Positions 34,637-43,937 of a DNA stretch of 64,000 bases are shown piece after piece. How positions within the stretch are numbered: the first letter of the stretch is position 1; each line of letters begins with the position of its first letter. Source of the DNA: JAAYUH01 sp964640995 (GTDB taxonomy: Bacteria > Caldisericota > Caldisericia > B22-G15); the NCBI GenBank assembly GCA_964640995.1, contig CAZXJJ010000001.1, positions 186,001-250,000 on the forward strand. Reading direction: 5' to 3'. Below the pieces are notes generated by a model. The model did not search any database, was not told where the DNA came from, and saw only the letters and a program-made list of their open reading frames with translations. The translations under genes and the position numbers were made by a program.

Positions 34637-35365
34637 ATGGAAATTAAAGGAAAATGCGCATTAATTACTGGTGGAAGTAGAGGAATTGGGAGGGAAACAG
34701 CAGTTGAAATTGCAAAAAGAGGTGGGAATATTGGAATAAATTTTAAATCAAGAAGAGAAGATGCCGAAGAAGTTTCAAAAATTTGCGAAAGTTTGGGTGC
34801 TCAAGTTATTTTACTTCAAGGAGATGTAAGTAAAAGAGACGATGTTAAAAAAATTATAAAAGAGTTTGTTGATAAATTTGGAAGACTAGATATTCTTGTT
34901 AATAATGCTGGAATTGCACCAACAAATACAAAACTTCTTGATATAAGTGAGGATGAGTGGGATGAAATTATTGATATAAATTTAAAAAGTATGTTTCTTG
35001 TCACAAAAGAAGCACTTCCATATATACCTGATGGTGGTAAAATCATAAATCTCTCATCAATTGCTGGAAAAATGGGAGGAACAATTGGTCCTCACTATGC
35101 AGCAAGTAAAGCAGGAATAATTGGTTTTACATTCGCTCTTGCAAGTGAACTTGCTCCAAGAAAAGTTAATGTAAACGCAGTTGCTCCAGGACCTGTTGAT
35201 ACTGAACTAGTAAGTGACGATGTGAAGAAAAGATTAAGCGAATTAACTCCACTTAAAAGAATAGCAACTCCATATGAAATTGCTCATACAATTATTTATT
35301 TAATTGAAAATGATTTTGTCCATGGAGAAGTTGTTGATGTGAATGGTGGTAGATATATGGATTAA
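34637..35365 (+). CDS. fabG: 3-oxoacyl-ACP reductase-like SDR
   Basis: 242 aa classical SDR: TGGSRGIGRE near residue 11, NNAG near 86, catalytic Ser in NLSSIAG, and YAASK near 150 with Tyr and Lys intact. The C-terminal NGGRYMD is typical of FabG-like enzymes. I use ATG 34637, which follows AGGAGG; an upstream in-frame start would run through the promoter region shared with moxR. It may serve fatty-acid elongation or reduce another 3-oxoacyl or sugar substrate. Compare the SDR at 24320, which has lost these residues. Confidence 0.85.
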   Translation: MEIKGKCALITGGSRGIGRETAVEIAKRGGNIGINFKSRREDAEEVSKICESLGAQVILLQGDVSKRDDVKKIIKEFVDKFGRLDILVNNAGIAPTNTKLLDISEDEWDEIIDINLKSMFLVTKEALPYIPDGGKIINLSSIAGKMGGTIGPHYAASKAGIIGFTFALASELAPRKVNVNAVAPGPVDTELVSDDVKKRLSELTPLKRIATPYEIAHTIIYLIENDFVHGEVVDVNGGRYMD

Positions 35366-35437
35366 AAATTAAAAAAATTTTGTAAAATTTAATTGAAAAG
35401 ATAAATAAACTCGATAAATTAGGAGGATATTAAATTT

Positions 35438-36883
35438 TTGTTTTTAATTCTCACTATAATTTTTTTATTTACCTTTTCAAATGGTATAAATATCTAAGAA
35501 ATTACATTTGCAGACAAAATTAAACCTCCATCTATAAGTAAATCAACAATTCCAATCTATATAGATTTTTATCAATTTAAGAATTGAATATATAACAACT
35601 TCAGATTGGACAAAATTAGAGTTAATTAATATAGAAGATAAATTATTGACAATGAAATTCATTGATAAGATAGTAAATCCAGCGCATATAGGTTTAGAAT
35701 ATAAATTTTTAGGGCTTAATCAACCAATAGAAGATTCGATAAAAGATAAAATTGTTGGTATGATTGTAGATTTAGCACTTTCTACAGAAAATATTTCTAA
35801 TCCTTTATCATATATTCTTAAAAAAGGTAATTTAGGAAAAAGCATTGTTAAAATTTTCATCATAGAAAAAGATAAAAAACAATTAATTAAAGAAGTAGCT
35901 CATGTTGGAGAAGTTCCAGGAAGTGAAGGGCTTAACCCGATATAATTTGATATTGATTTTAAAACACTTAAAAATATATCATCAACTCTAATACAGATAA
36001 ATAGACCAACAAGAAAAATGATTTGGGCTTTTTACTATCCATGGTATTATAAAGATTCATGGTATAGTCCTGTTCTTAGAGACAGACCATTAAAGTTATA
36101 TTCATCAGATGACCCAAAAGTAATTCTTAGTCATATTAAACAGGTTAAACAAGCCGGTATAGATGGTTTTATATCTTCTTGGTGGGAACCAGGCCATTAT
36201 GATGATAAGAATTTTTAAGCACTTCTTAATTTAGCAAATAAAAATAGTTTCCCTGTTACGATATATATTGAAACTCTTTTAGAAAATGTACCAAGAGATG
36301 AGAATGAAATTTATCAAATGTTAAAATATGTAATTGACAAATATGGAAAACACCCTGCGTTTTTAAAAATAGATGGGAAACCTGTTATTGTTATTTGGCC
36401 TCGCAAGATGTTCCAATTGAAACATGGCAAAAAAATTTTCACAAAATTAAGAAAAGAGGGAAGAGATTCTATTTATATTGGATGTGTATATAACCTTGAT
36501 AATTTAAATGTTTTTGATTGAATACATGAATATGGTGTTTTTGGTTTTGAGAATCTCAATGAAACATATAGTATAGTGATTAAAGCAACAAGATATTATT
36601 CATAATTATCTTCTGAACCATATATATCAAAAATTTGGGTTGCAACTGTTCAGCTAGGTTATGATGACAGACTTTGTCCAGGTAGAGTTGGTTTATTAAA
36701 GGAAAGAGAAAATAGTATGTACTATTGGAGCACATTTGAGGCAGCCATTGAAAGTGATCCAGATATGATTTTATAACAACTTGTAATGAGTGGTTGGAGC
36801 ATACCTATATTGAACCGAGTGAATTATTCGGAGGCCTTTATTTATTGATAACTAAAATATTTTCATATAGATGGAAAAAGTAA
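35438..36883 (+). pseudogene. Broken secreted GH99/GH71-like glycoside hydrolase gene
   Basis: After AGGAGG a hydrophobic leader (LFLILTIIFLFTFS) begins at TTG 35438. Conceptual translation continues through an unknown ~150-residue domain into a glycoside-hydrolase-like domain: AFYYPWYYKDSWYSP, GIDGFISSWWEPGHYDD, YGKHPAFLKIDGKPVIVIWP and finally CNEWLEHTYIEPSELFGG, blocks typical of GH99/GH71-like proteins. The frame is interrupted by in-frame stops at about 35943, 36216, 36519, 36603 and 36774, an early TAA, and frameshifts near 35580 and 36770. Several stops fit single transitions (CAA to TAA, TGG to TGA). Not functional as one protein. Confidence 0.8.
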
Positions 36884-36925
36884 GGTAATTTTAAAAAATT
36901 AAAAATCTGATAAAATTAATTATGA

Positions 36926-38647
36926 ATGCTTAAAAATTTTACCGTTAAAAATTTTGCGATTATAGAAGACTTATCGATCGAATTCGATAAGGGTTTAAAT
37001 GTTATTACAGGTGAAACAGGTTCAGGCAAATCAATTTTAATAACAGCACTTGGTGTAGCATTAGGAAATAAATTTTCAAAAGAGATGTTTAGAGAGGGAG
37101 AGGAAAAAGTTTATCTCACGACAACATTTGATGTAAGTGGAAATTCAAAAATTAAAAATTTTTTAATTGAAAAAGGCATTGATGAAGATATTTTATTTTT
37201 TCAAAGAGAGATAACAAAAGATGGAAAACAGAAATTAAAAATAAATGGAATGGTTGTTCCATACTCTATTTATAGAGAAATTGGTGAAAAATTAATTGAT
37301 ATACATGGTCAACATGAACCTCAATCACTTCTTGATAAATCAAAACATCTTGAACTCTTAGATAGATTTATTGGTGATGAATTTTTAAAAAAAAGAGAGA
37401 TATTCAAATTAAAACTTGAAAGATTTAAAGAGATAAAAAAAGAAATTGAAGATATTATAAACAAAAAAGAAGAAAGAGAGAGAAGAAAAGATTATCTTTC
37501 ATATGTAATAAATGAAATTGAAAAAGAGAAAATAAGCGAAGAGGAAGAAGAAAATTTAATTAATAAAAGAGAAATACTTAGGAATGTTTCAAAATTAAAA
37601 GAAATTTATAGCGAATCTTTTAAACTAATTGAAGGTGATGGTGAAGATTTAGGAATAATTGACAAAATATTTTTAATTGAGAAAAAATTAGGTGAAATCG
37701 AAAAAATAGACAAGTTTGCATATGATTTTAAAAGAGAATTACAAGAAATTGAAGTAAAAGTAAGTGAATTATCTCAAGAAATTAAGAAAAGAAAAGGCGA
37801 GATCGAATTTACACCAGAAGAACTCGATTTTATTGAGGAAAGATTAAAAACTTATGAGGATTTGAAAAGAAAGTATGGGAAAAGTGTTAAAGATATTTTA
37901 AATTTTCTTGAGGCTTCAAAAGAAGAGTTAAAAAATATCGATACAAGTTTTGAGAAATTAGAAGAACTTAAAAATGAACTTGAAAATATACAAAAAGAGT
38001 TAGTTGAACTTGGGAAGATTTTAAGAAAAGAAAGAGAAGAAGCATCATTAAAACTTAAAGAACTTATTGAAAATGAACTCACTTCCCTTGCAATGGAAAA
38101 AGCAAAATTCTTTATAAAATTCTTTGAAAAAGAGAGTGATGATGGAATTTTATTTGATGGAAAATATTTAGAACCAAATGAGCATGGCTTTGAAACAGTT
38201 GAATTTTATATTTCACCAAACCCTGGAGAATCAGAAAAACCTTTGATAAAAATTGCATCTGGTGGAGAACTTTCAAGAGTTATGCTTACAATAAGAACAA
38301 TTTTTGAAAAAGTTGATGAAACACCATGTATTGTTTTTGATGAAATAGACCAAGGAATAGGAGGAAGAGTTGGTGAAATGGTTGGAAGAAAACTTCTTGA
38401 ACTTTCAAGAAATGCACAAGTTATTTCAATAACACACCTCCCACAAATTGCTAGTTTGGGAGATCACCATATAGTTCTTACTAAAAATGTTATTAATGAA
38501 AGAACATATCTTTTAGCAAGAGTTCTTGAGGAAGATGAGAGAATTTATGAAATTGCAAGAATGTTAGGTGGTATTGAAATAACAGAAAGCGCAGTAAATC
38601 ATGCTAAAGAACTTTTAATAAAAGGAAAGGAGGTGAAGGGTGTATAA
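36926..38647 (+). CDS. recN: DNA repair protein RecN
   Basis: SMC-like ATPase for double-strand-break repair. Walker A GETGSGKSI near residue 30; long coiled coils about 150-380; signature block IASGGELSRVML near 447; Walker B CIVFDEIDQGIGG near 470; and THLPQIAS at the end of the second lobe. 573 aa, full length. Together with the HerA-NurA-Mre11-Rad50 set and UvsE it shows a well-stocked repair repertoire. Start ATG 36926. Its last eight bases overlap buk. Confidence 0.95.
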   Translation: MLKNFTVKNFAIIEDLSIEFDKGLNVITGETGSGKSILITALGVALGNKFSKEMFREGEEKVYLTTTFDVSGNSKIKNFLIEKGIDEDILFFQREITKDGKQKLKINGMVVPYSIYREIGEKLIDIHGQHEPQSLLDKSKHLELLDRFIGDEFLKKREIFKLKLERFKEIKKEIEDIINKKEERERRKDYLSYVINEIEKEKISEEEEENLINKREILRNVSKLKEIYSESFKLIEGDGEDLGIIDKIFLIEKKLGEIEKIDKFAYDFKRELQEIEVKVSELSQEIKKRKGEIEFTPEELDFIEERLKTYEDLKRKYGKSVKDILNFLEASKEELKNIDTSFEKLEELKNELENIQKELVELGKILRKEREEASLKLKELIENELTSLAMEKAKFFIKFFEKESDDGILFDGKYLEPNEHGFETVEFYISPNPGESEKPLIKIASGGELSRVMLTIRTIFEKVDETPCIVFDEIDQGIGGRVGEMVGRKLLELSRNAQVISITHLPQIASLGDHHIVLTKNVINERTYLLARVLEEDERIYEIARMLGGIEITESAVNHAKELLIKGKEVKGV

Positions 38648-39698
38648 AATTCTTGTTATAAATCCTGGTTCAACTTCAACAAAAGTATCATATTTTGAAG
38701 ATGAAAAAGAGGTAAGAGCCAAAAAAATTGAGCATTCTGTTGAAGAACTAAAAAGGTTTGAGAAGATATTTGACCAATATGAATTTAGAAAGGGATCAGT
38801 TTTAAAATTTTTAAAAGAGAACAATATTGATGATAAAGACCTATCCTGTGTAGTAGGAAGAAGTGGTGTTTTAAGACCAATTTCTGCTGGAACATACATA
38901 ATAAATGATAAAATGCTCGAAGATTTAAAAAATGCAACAATAGAACATGCTTCAAATTTAGGAGCACCAATTGCCTATGAAATTGCAAAGCCTCTTAATA
39001 TTCCTGCATTTGTAGTTGCTGATGTTACTGTTGATGAATTTCCAGACATTGCAAGAATATCAGGTTTAAAAGAAATACAGAGAAAATCAAGATTTCATGC
39101 ATTGAATACAAGATATGTTGCAATAAAGAGAGCAGAAATGCTTGGAGGAAAAATAACTGACTTTAATTTTATTGTCGCTCATATTGGTGGAGGAATTTCT
39201 GTTGTTGCTTTTGAAAAAGGAAGAGCAATTGATGTTAATGATCCAAGTTCTTCTGGTCCATTTTCACCTGAAAGACCTGGTGGTCTTCCATCAATTGATA
39301 TAGTTGAAATGTGCTATAGTGGCAAATACACAAAAGAAAAAATCAAAAAACTTTTAATGGGAGAGGGTGGAATTGTTTCTTATCTTGGAACAAATGACCT
39401 TAGAGAAGTTGAAAAAATGATTGATGAGGGAAATGAATATGCAAAACTAATTTATGAGGCAATGGCTTATCAAATTTCAAAAGATATAGTTGCTAATGCT
39501 GTTGTTCTAAAAGGAAAGGTTGATGAGATAATTTTAACAGGAGGAGCATCAAAATCTGAAAGATTAACAAATTTAATTAAAGATAGAGTTTCTTTTGTTT
39601 CAAATATTTTCATTTTTCCTGGTGAAATGGAGCAAGAGGCACTTTGTTTTGGAGCATTGAGTGTATTGAGAGGAGAAGAAAAACCAAAAGAATATTAA
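38640..39698 (+). CDS. buk: Butyrate kinase-like acyl kinase, paralogue 1
   Basis: ASKHA-fold kinase converting acyl phosphate plus ADP to a short- or branched-chain acid plus ATP. N-terminal INPGSTSTK, HIGGGISV near residue 180, a DPSSSGPFSPERPGG block, and LTGGASKSE near 298 are the family motifs. 352 aa. Start GTG 38640 behind AGGAGG, overlapping recN. Followed by ptb 12 bp later, the classical pair in inverted order. Confidence 0.92.
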   Translation: MYKILVINPGSTSTKVSYFEDEKEVRAKKIEHSVEELKRFEKIFDQYEFRKGSVLKFLKENNIDDKDLSCVVGRSGVLRPISAGTYIINDKMLEDLKNATIEHASNLGAPIAYEIAKPLNIPAFVVADVTVDEFPDIARISGLKEIQRKSRFHALNTRYVAIKRAEMLGGKITDFNFIVAHIGGGISVVAFEKGRAIDVNDPSSSGPFSPERPGGLPSIDIVEMCYSGKYTKEKIKKLLMGEGGIVSYLGTNDLREVEKMIDEGNEYAKLIYEAMAYQISKDIVANAVVLKGKVDEIILTGGASKSERLTNLIKDRVSFVSNIFIFPGEMEQEALCFGALSVLRGEEKPKEY

Positions 39699-39710
39699 AA
39701 GGAGGAAAAG

Positions 39711-40613
39711 ATGATTAAAAATTTTGATGAATTATTAACAGAAGTTAAAAAACTTGGAAAAAAAACCTTAACGATCGCTAATCCTTATGAAGCAGAGGAT
39801 CTTAAGGCAATTAAATTTGCTAAAGATGAAGGAATAATTGAGCCAATTTTAATTGGAAGCAAAGAAGAGATAAATAAATTTTTAGAAAAAGAGAAAATTG
39901 AACTTCAAGCAGAGATTGTTGATGAGAAAGATTATTTTAAAGCAATTGAACTTTCAATTTCATATGTAAGAGAGGGAAAAGCTGATTTAGTAATGAAGGG
40001 TTTAGTAAAAACTCCAGAGCTTCTTCATGCTGTTCTTGACAAAGAAAAAGGTATAAGAAAAGAGAAAGTTTTATCACATGTTGGAGTTTTACAATGTTCA
40101 AGATATCCAAAATTAATAATTATGAGTGATGGAGGAATGATTATTGCTCCAACACTTGAACAAAAAGTTGAAATATTAAAGAATGCCTTAATTGTTGCAA
40201 AGGCACTTAGAATAGAAACACCAAAAGTTGCACTTCTTTCAGCAATTGAAATTGTTAATCCAGATATGCCTTCAACTCTTGATGCAGCACTTATAACTAT
40301 GATGACAAAAAGAGGTCAAATTAAAGGCGCAATAGTTGATGGACCTCTTGCTTTTGATAACGCAATTTCAAAGTGGGCAGCAGAAGTAAAAGGAATTAAA
40401 TCTGATGTTGCTGGAGATGCTGATGTATTTATTGTTCCAAACATTGAGGCAGGAAACATATTCTTTAAGATTTTAAATTATCTTTCTGATGGAATAAGTG
40501 CAGGTGTTGTTATTGGAGCAAAAGCACCTGTTATTCTTCCATCAAGATCAGATTCAAAAGAATCAAAATTTTATTCAATTGCTTTAGGTTGTTTAGTATC
40601 AACAATTAAATAA
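39711..40613 (+). CDS. ptb: Phosphate butyryltransferase-like acyltransferase
   Basis: Exchanges CoA for phosphate on butyryl- or branched-chain acyl-CoA. 300 aa, the size of Ptb rather than Pta. Visible blocks: DLVMKGLVKTPELLHAVL near residue 90, LSHVGVLQ near 122, IVDGPLAFDNAIS near 205 and VVIGAKAPVILPSRSDS near 264. GGAGG precedes the ATG. Its neighbours suggest that isobutyryl-, isovaleryl- and similar CoA esters from Vor are its substrates. Confidence 0.92.
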   Translation: MIKNFDELLTEVKKLGKKTLTIANPYEAEDLKAIKFAKDEGIIEPILIGSKEEINKFLEKEKIELQAEIVDEKDYFKAIELSISYVREGKADLVMKGLVKTPELLHAVLDKEKGIRKEKVLSHVGVLQCSRYPKLIIMSDGGMIIAPTLEQKVEILKNALIVAKALRIETPKVALLSAIEIVNPDMPSTLDAALITMMTKRGQIKGAIVDGPLAFDNAISKWAAEVKGIKSDVAGDADVFIVPNIEAGNIFFKILNYLSDGISAGVVIGAKAPVILPSRSDSKESKFYSIALGCLVSTIK

Positions 40614-40629
40614 AAAAGGAGGAGAGTTT

Positions 40630-41883
40630 ATGGAGAAAGAAGTAACTTTAAACCCATTTAAGATTGCACAGGAGCAGATTGAAAAAGTTGGTGAGATTCT
40701 TAATCTACCAAAAGACATCGTTGAAGTTTTAAAATGGCCAAAAAGAGTTGTTCAAGTTGCAATTCCTGTAAAAATGGACGATGGAAGTGTAAAAACATTT
40801 TTAGGTTGGAGATCTCAACACAATGATGCATTAGGACCTGCAAAAGGTGGAATTCGCTTCCATCCTGAAACAACAATGGATGAAGTTATCGCTCTATCTA
40901 TTTGGATGACACTTAAGTGTGGAGTTGTTGGAATTCCATATGGAGGAGGAAAGGGAGGGGTTAGATGTAATCCAAAAGAGATGAGTCAAGGAGAAATTGA
41001 GAGATTATCAAGAGGTTATATTGATGGAATATGGCAGGTTATTGGTCCAGAAAAAGATATACCTGCACCCGATGTATATACAAATCCTCAAATTATGGCT
41101 TGGATGATGGATGAGTACTCAAAAATAAGAGGTTTTAATGCTTTTGGTGTTATTACTGGAAAACCAATTCTTCTTGGTGGTTCAGAAGGAAGAAATATGG
41201 CAACTGCTATGGGAACCCTTTATACAATTAGAGAAGGAGCAAAAGCAATAGGACTTTCTCTTAAAGGAGCAACAGTTTCAATTCAGGGATATGGAAATGC
41301 TGGATATTTTGCAGCAAAACTACTCCATGATGATGGGGCAAAAATAATTGCAGTAAGTGATTCAAAAGGCGCAATTTACACAGAGGAAGGACTTGATCCT
41401 GATAAAGTACTAGAACATAAGAATAAAACAGGTAGTGTTGTTGGATATCCTGGAACAAAAGAGATTGGTTCAAGAGATGTTTTAACAATTCCATGTGATA
41501 TTCTTGTTCCTGCCGCTCTTGAAAACCAAATAACAACTGAAAATGTTAATGAGGTAAAGGCAAAAATAATTGCTGAGGCAGCAAATGGACCAACAACTCC
41601 TGAAGCAGATGAAGTAATAGCAAAAAAGGGAATTCTTATGCTTCCAGATATTTTAGCAAATGCAGGAGGAGTTACAGTTTCCTATTTTGAATGGGTTCAA
41701 AATAATTATGGATATTACTGGAGTGAGGAAGAAGTTCTTCAAAGATTAGAAAGAATTATGGTGAATGCATTTAAGAGTGTTTATGAGATGCATAAAGAGA
41801 AAAAGATAGATATGAGAACCTCTGCTGGTGCTGTTAGTATAAAAAGAGTTGTTGATGCAATGAAGTTAAGAGGATGGATTTAG
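40630..41883 (+). CDS. Glu/Leu/Phe/Val dehydrogenase
   Basis: Oxidative deamination of an amino acid to its 2-oxoacid. 417 aa, hexameric GDH family: substrate Lys in GPAKGGIRFHP, catalytic Lys/Asp region in GIPYGGGKGGVRCNP and PAPDVYTNPQIMAWM, Rossmann GYGNAGYFAA near residue 222. Position between ptb and buk2/vor argues that it feeds branched-chain oxoacids to Vor, but glutamate specificity is equally possible from sequence. A hairpin terminator follows. Confidence 0.9.
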   Translation: MEKEVTLNPFKIAQEQIEKVGEILNLPKDIVEVLKWPKRVVQVAIPVKMDDGSVKTFLGWRSQHNDALGPAKGGIRFHPETTMDEVIALSIWMTLKCGVVGIPYGGGKGGVRCNPKEMSQGEIERLSRGYIDGIWQVIGPEKDIPAPDVYTNPQIMAWMMDEYSKIRGFNAFGVITGKPILLGGSEGRNMATAMGTLYTIREGAKAIGLSLKGATVSIQGYGNAGYFAAKLLHDDGAKIIAVSDSKGAIYTEEGLDPDKVLEHKNKTGSVVGYPGTKEIGSRDVLTIPCDILVPAALENQITTENVNEVKAKIIAEAANGPTTPEADEVIAKKGILMLPDILANAGGVTVSYFEWVQNNYGYYWSEEEVLQRLERIMVNAFKSVYEMHKEKKIDMRTSAGAVSIKRVVDAMKLRGWI

Positions 41884-41894
41884 AATTAGAGAAT

Positions 41895-41920
41895 AAAGGG
41901 GCTCCTTAAGGAGCCCCTTT
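41895..41920 (+). terminator. Intrinsic terminator-like hairpin after gdh
   Basis: Perfect 11-bp inverted repeat AAAGGGGCTCC / GGAGCCCCTTT with loop TTAA, 12 bases after the gdh stop. The T tract is short (TTT then AAAA), so it may act as attenuator or RNA-stability element before buk2 rather than a full stop. Confidence 0.65.
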
Positions 41921-41941
41921 AAAATGAATGGAGGGATGTTA

Positions 41942-43009
41942 ATGGAGAGAATTCTTGTTATAAATCCAGGTTCAACTTCAACAAAGATCGGTATTTTTGA
42001 AGGAGAAAAACCTCTTTTTATTGAAATTTTAAGACATAACTCAGAAGAGATAAAAAGTTTTAAAAGAATTTTTGATCAATATGATTTTAGAAAGAATGTC
42101 GTTTTAGAATTTTTAAAAAATAAAAATATACCACCTGAATCTCTAACATGTGTTGTTGGAAGAGGAGGACTCATAAAACCACTTAAAAGTGGAACTTACA
42201 TTGTTAATGAAAGAATGATTGAAGATCTTAAAGGAGCAAAAAGAGGAGAACATGCAAGTAATCTTGGAGCAATAATTGCTTATGAAATTGCAAAACCTCT
42301 TGGAATTCCTGCATATATAGTTGATCCTGTTGTTGTTGATGAGATGGATGATGTTGCAAGAATTTCTGGGCTTAAAGGAATTGAAAGAAAAAGCATCTTT
42401 CATGCATTAAACCAAAAGGCAGTTGCAAGAAGAGCAGCAAAAGATCTTGGTAAAAAATATGAAGAGGTAAATTTAATTGTTGCACACCTTGGCGGAGGAA
42501 TTTCTGTTGGTGCTCACAGAAAAGGAAGAGTTGTTGATGTGAATAATGCTTTAAATGGAGATGGACCCTTTGCACCAGAAAGAGCAGGAGGTCTTCCAAC
42601 TCAAGATCTTGTTGAACTTTGCTTTAGTGGTAAATACACTTTTGAAGAGATGAAAAAGAAACTTGCAGGTGAAGGAGGACTTGTTTCTCATCTTGGAACA
42701 AGTGATGCAAGAGAAGTTGAAAAAAGAATCAAGGAGGGTGACTCTTATGCAAAACTTGTTTATGAAGCAATGGCATATCAAGTTTCTAAAACAATCGGAG
42801 AAATGGCAGCAGTTTTGAAAGGTGAAATTGATGCAATAGTTTTAACTGGAGGAATTGCTTATTCTGAAATGCTTACAAATTTAATAAAAGAGAGAGTGAG
42901 TTTCCTTGGAAAAATTTTAATTTATCCTGGAGAAGATGAGATGGAGGCACTTGCCCTCGGAGTATTGAGAGTTTTAAGAAAAGAAGAGGAACCAAAAATT
43001 TATGATTGA
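41942..43009 (+). CDS. Butyrate kinase-like acyl kinase, paralogue 2
   Basis: 355 aa, clearly a duplicate of the kinase at 38640: same INPGSTSTK opening, HLGGGISVGA, GDGPFAPERAGGLPT and LTGGIAYSE blocks, but enough divergence for another chain-length preference. I start at ATG 41942, six bases after GGAGGG; the in-frame ATG at 41924 precedes the ribosome site. Stop overlaps the P-loop gene by eight bases. Confidence 0.92.
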   Translation: MERILVINPGSTSTKIGIFEGEKPLFIEILRHNSEEIKSFKRIFDQYDFRKNVVLEFLKNKNIPPESLTCVVGRGGLIKPLKSGTYIVNERMIEDLKGAKRGEHASNLGAIIAYEIAKPLGIPAYIVDPVVVDEMDDVARISGLKGIERKSIFHALNQKAVARRAAKDLGKKYEEVNLIVAHLGGGISVGAHRKGRVVDVNNALNGDGPFAPERAGGLPTQDLVELCFSGKYTFEEMKKKLAGEGGLVSHLGTSDAREVEKRIKEGDSYAKLVYEAMAYQVSKTIGEMAAVLKGEIDAIVLTGGIAYSEMLTNLIKERVSFLGKILIYPGEDEMEALALGVLRVLRKEEEPKIYD

Positions 43010-43691
43010 TGGTATAGAAGGTATAAAAAAGATAAACATTTTTATTGGAGAGATTGGAAGTGGAAAAACAGAAATATCAATAAATTTTGGAATAAATATT
43101 AAAAAAAATGGGAAATCAGTTGATTTAATTGATTTAGATATTTACAAACCATACATAAGATTAAGGGATTTAAAAGATAAAGTTGAAAAATTTGGAGTTA
43201 ACATAATTGCACCTCCAAAAGAAATTTCAAAGGCAGATCTTCCACTTATAGTTCATGCATCAAAAAGATGTATTTATGATGATAATAAACTTTGCATTTA
43301 TGATATTGGTGGAGGTGAAAATTCAACTTTTGTTTTAAGACAATTTCCTGAAATCAAAGAGTTTAATTATGATATTTTTTATGTTTTAAATGTTTATAGA
43401 CCATTTACTAGAAATTTAAAAGATATTGAAAAAAATATAAGAGATATAGAAATTGCATCGGGTTTTTCAATTACAGGTTTAATTTCAAATACACACTTAA
43501 GATTTGAGACAAAAGTTGAAAATATAGTTGAAGGATATTTAATTACAAAAGAAGTTTCAGAAAAATTAAAAATACCAATAAAATATTTGGGAGTTAAGGA
43601 AGACCTGATTGAAAAAATCGAAGATGAAAATTTAAAAAAATTGGTTTTACCTGTAAAAATTTTCATAAGATATCCTTATGAAAAGAATTAA
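43002..43691 (+). CDS. P-loop NTPase of unknown role in the vor operon
   Basis: 229 aa with a SIMIBI/CobQ-like look: Walker A GEIGSGKTEIS near residue 16, a DLIDLDIYKPYIR switch-like block near 45, and CIYDIGGGENST near 98 as Walker B. No iron-sulphur Cys motif. Set between buk2 and the Vor ferredoxin subunit with overlap on one side and nine bases on the other, so it is likely co-regulated. It might assist cofactor loading or regulate the cluster; this is inference only. Confidence 0.7.
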   Translation: MIDGIEGIKKINIFIGEIGSGKTEISINFGINIKKNGKSVDLIDLDIYKPYIRLRDLKDKVEKFGVNIIAPPKEISKADLPLIVHASKRCIYDDNKLCIYDIGGGENSTFVLRQFPEIKEFNYDIFYVLNVYRPFTRNLKDIEKNIRDIEIASGFSITGLISNTHLRFETKVENIVEGYLITKEVSEKLKIPIKYLGVKEDLIEKIEDENLKKLVLPVKIFIRYPYEKN

Positions 43692-43700
43692 GGAGGAATT

Positions 43701-43937
43701 ATGGATAAAATTACAAAAGTTTTAATTAATGAGGATTTTTGTAAAGAGTGCCTTTACTGCATCAATTTCTGTCCAACTCATGTTTTGGAGAGTGATCTTA
43801 CAAAATTCAATTCAAGAGGTTTTCATCCAGCAAAACTTGTTAATCAAGACGGTTGTATCATGTGTGGAATTTGCGCTCAAGTTTGTCCTGAAGGTGCAAT
43901 TGAAGTGTTTAGAATCAAAGAGGAGGTCAAGAAATGA
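43701..43937 (+). CDS. 2-oxoacid oxidoreductase, ferredoxin-like delta subunit
   Basis: 78 aa with two [4Fe-4S] motifs (CKECLYCINFCP and CIMCGICAQVCP). The small electron-transfer subunit of a four-subunit Vor/Kor-type enzyme, passing electrons from the TPP subunit to soluble ferredoxin. AAGGAGG upstream; four-base overlap with the alpha subunit gene. Confidence 0.92.
   Translation: MDKITKVLINEDFCKECLYCINFCPTHVLESDLTKFNSRGFHPAKLVNQDGCIMCGICAQVCPEGAIEVFRIKEEVKK

Noticed and set aside
35366..36925. Several small real ORFs (99, 66 and 67 codons)
   Set aside because: They are in one frame separated by single stops and read as consecutive parts of one glycoside-hydrolase-like protein, so they are pieces of a pseudogene.
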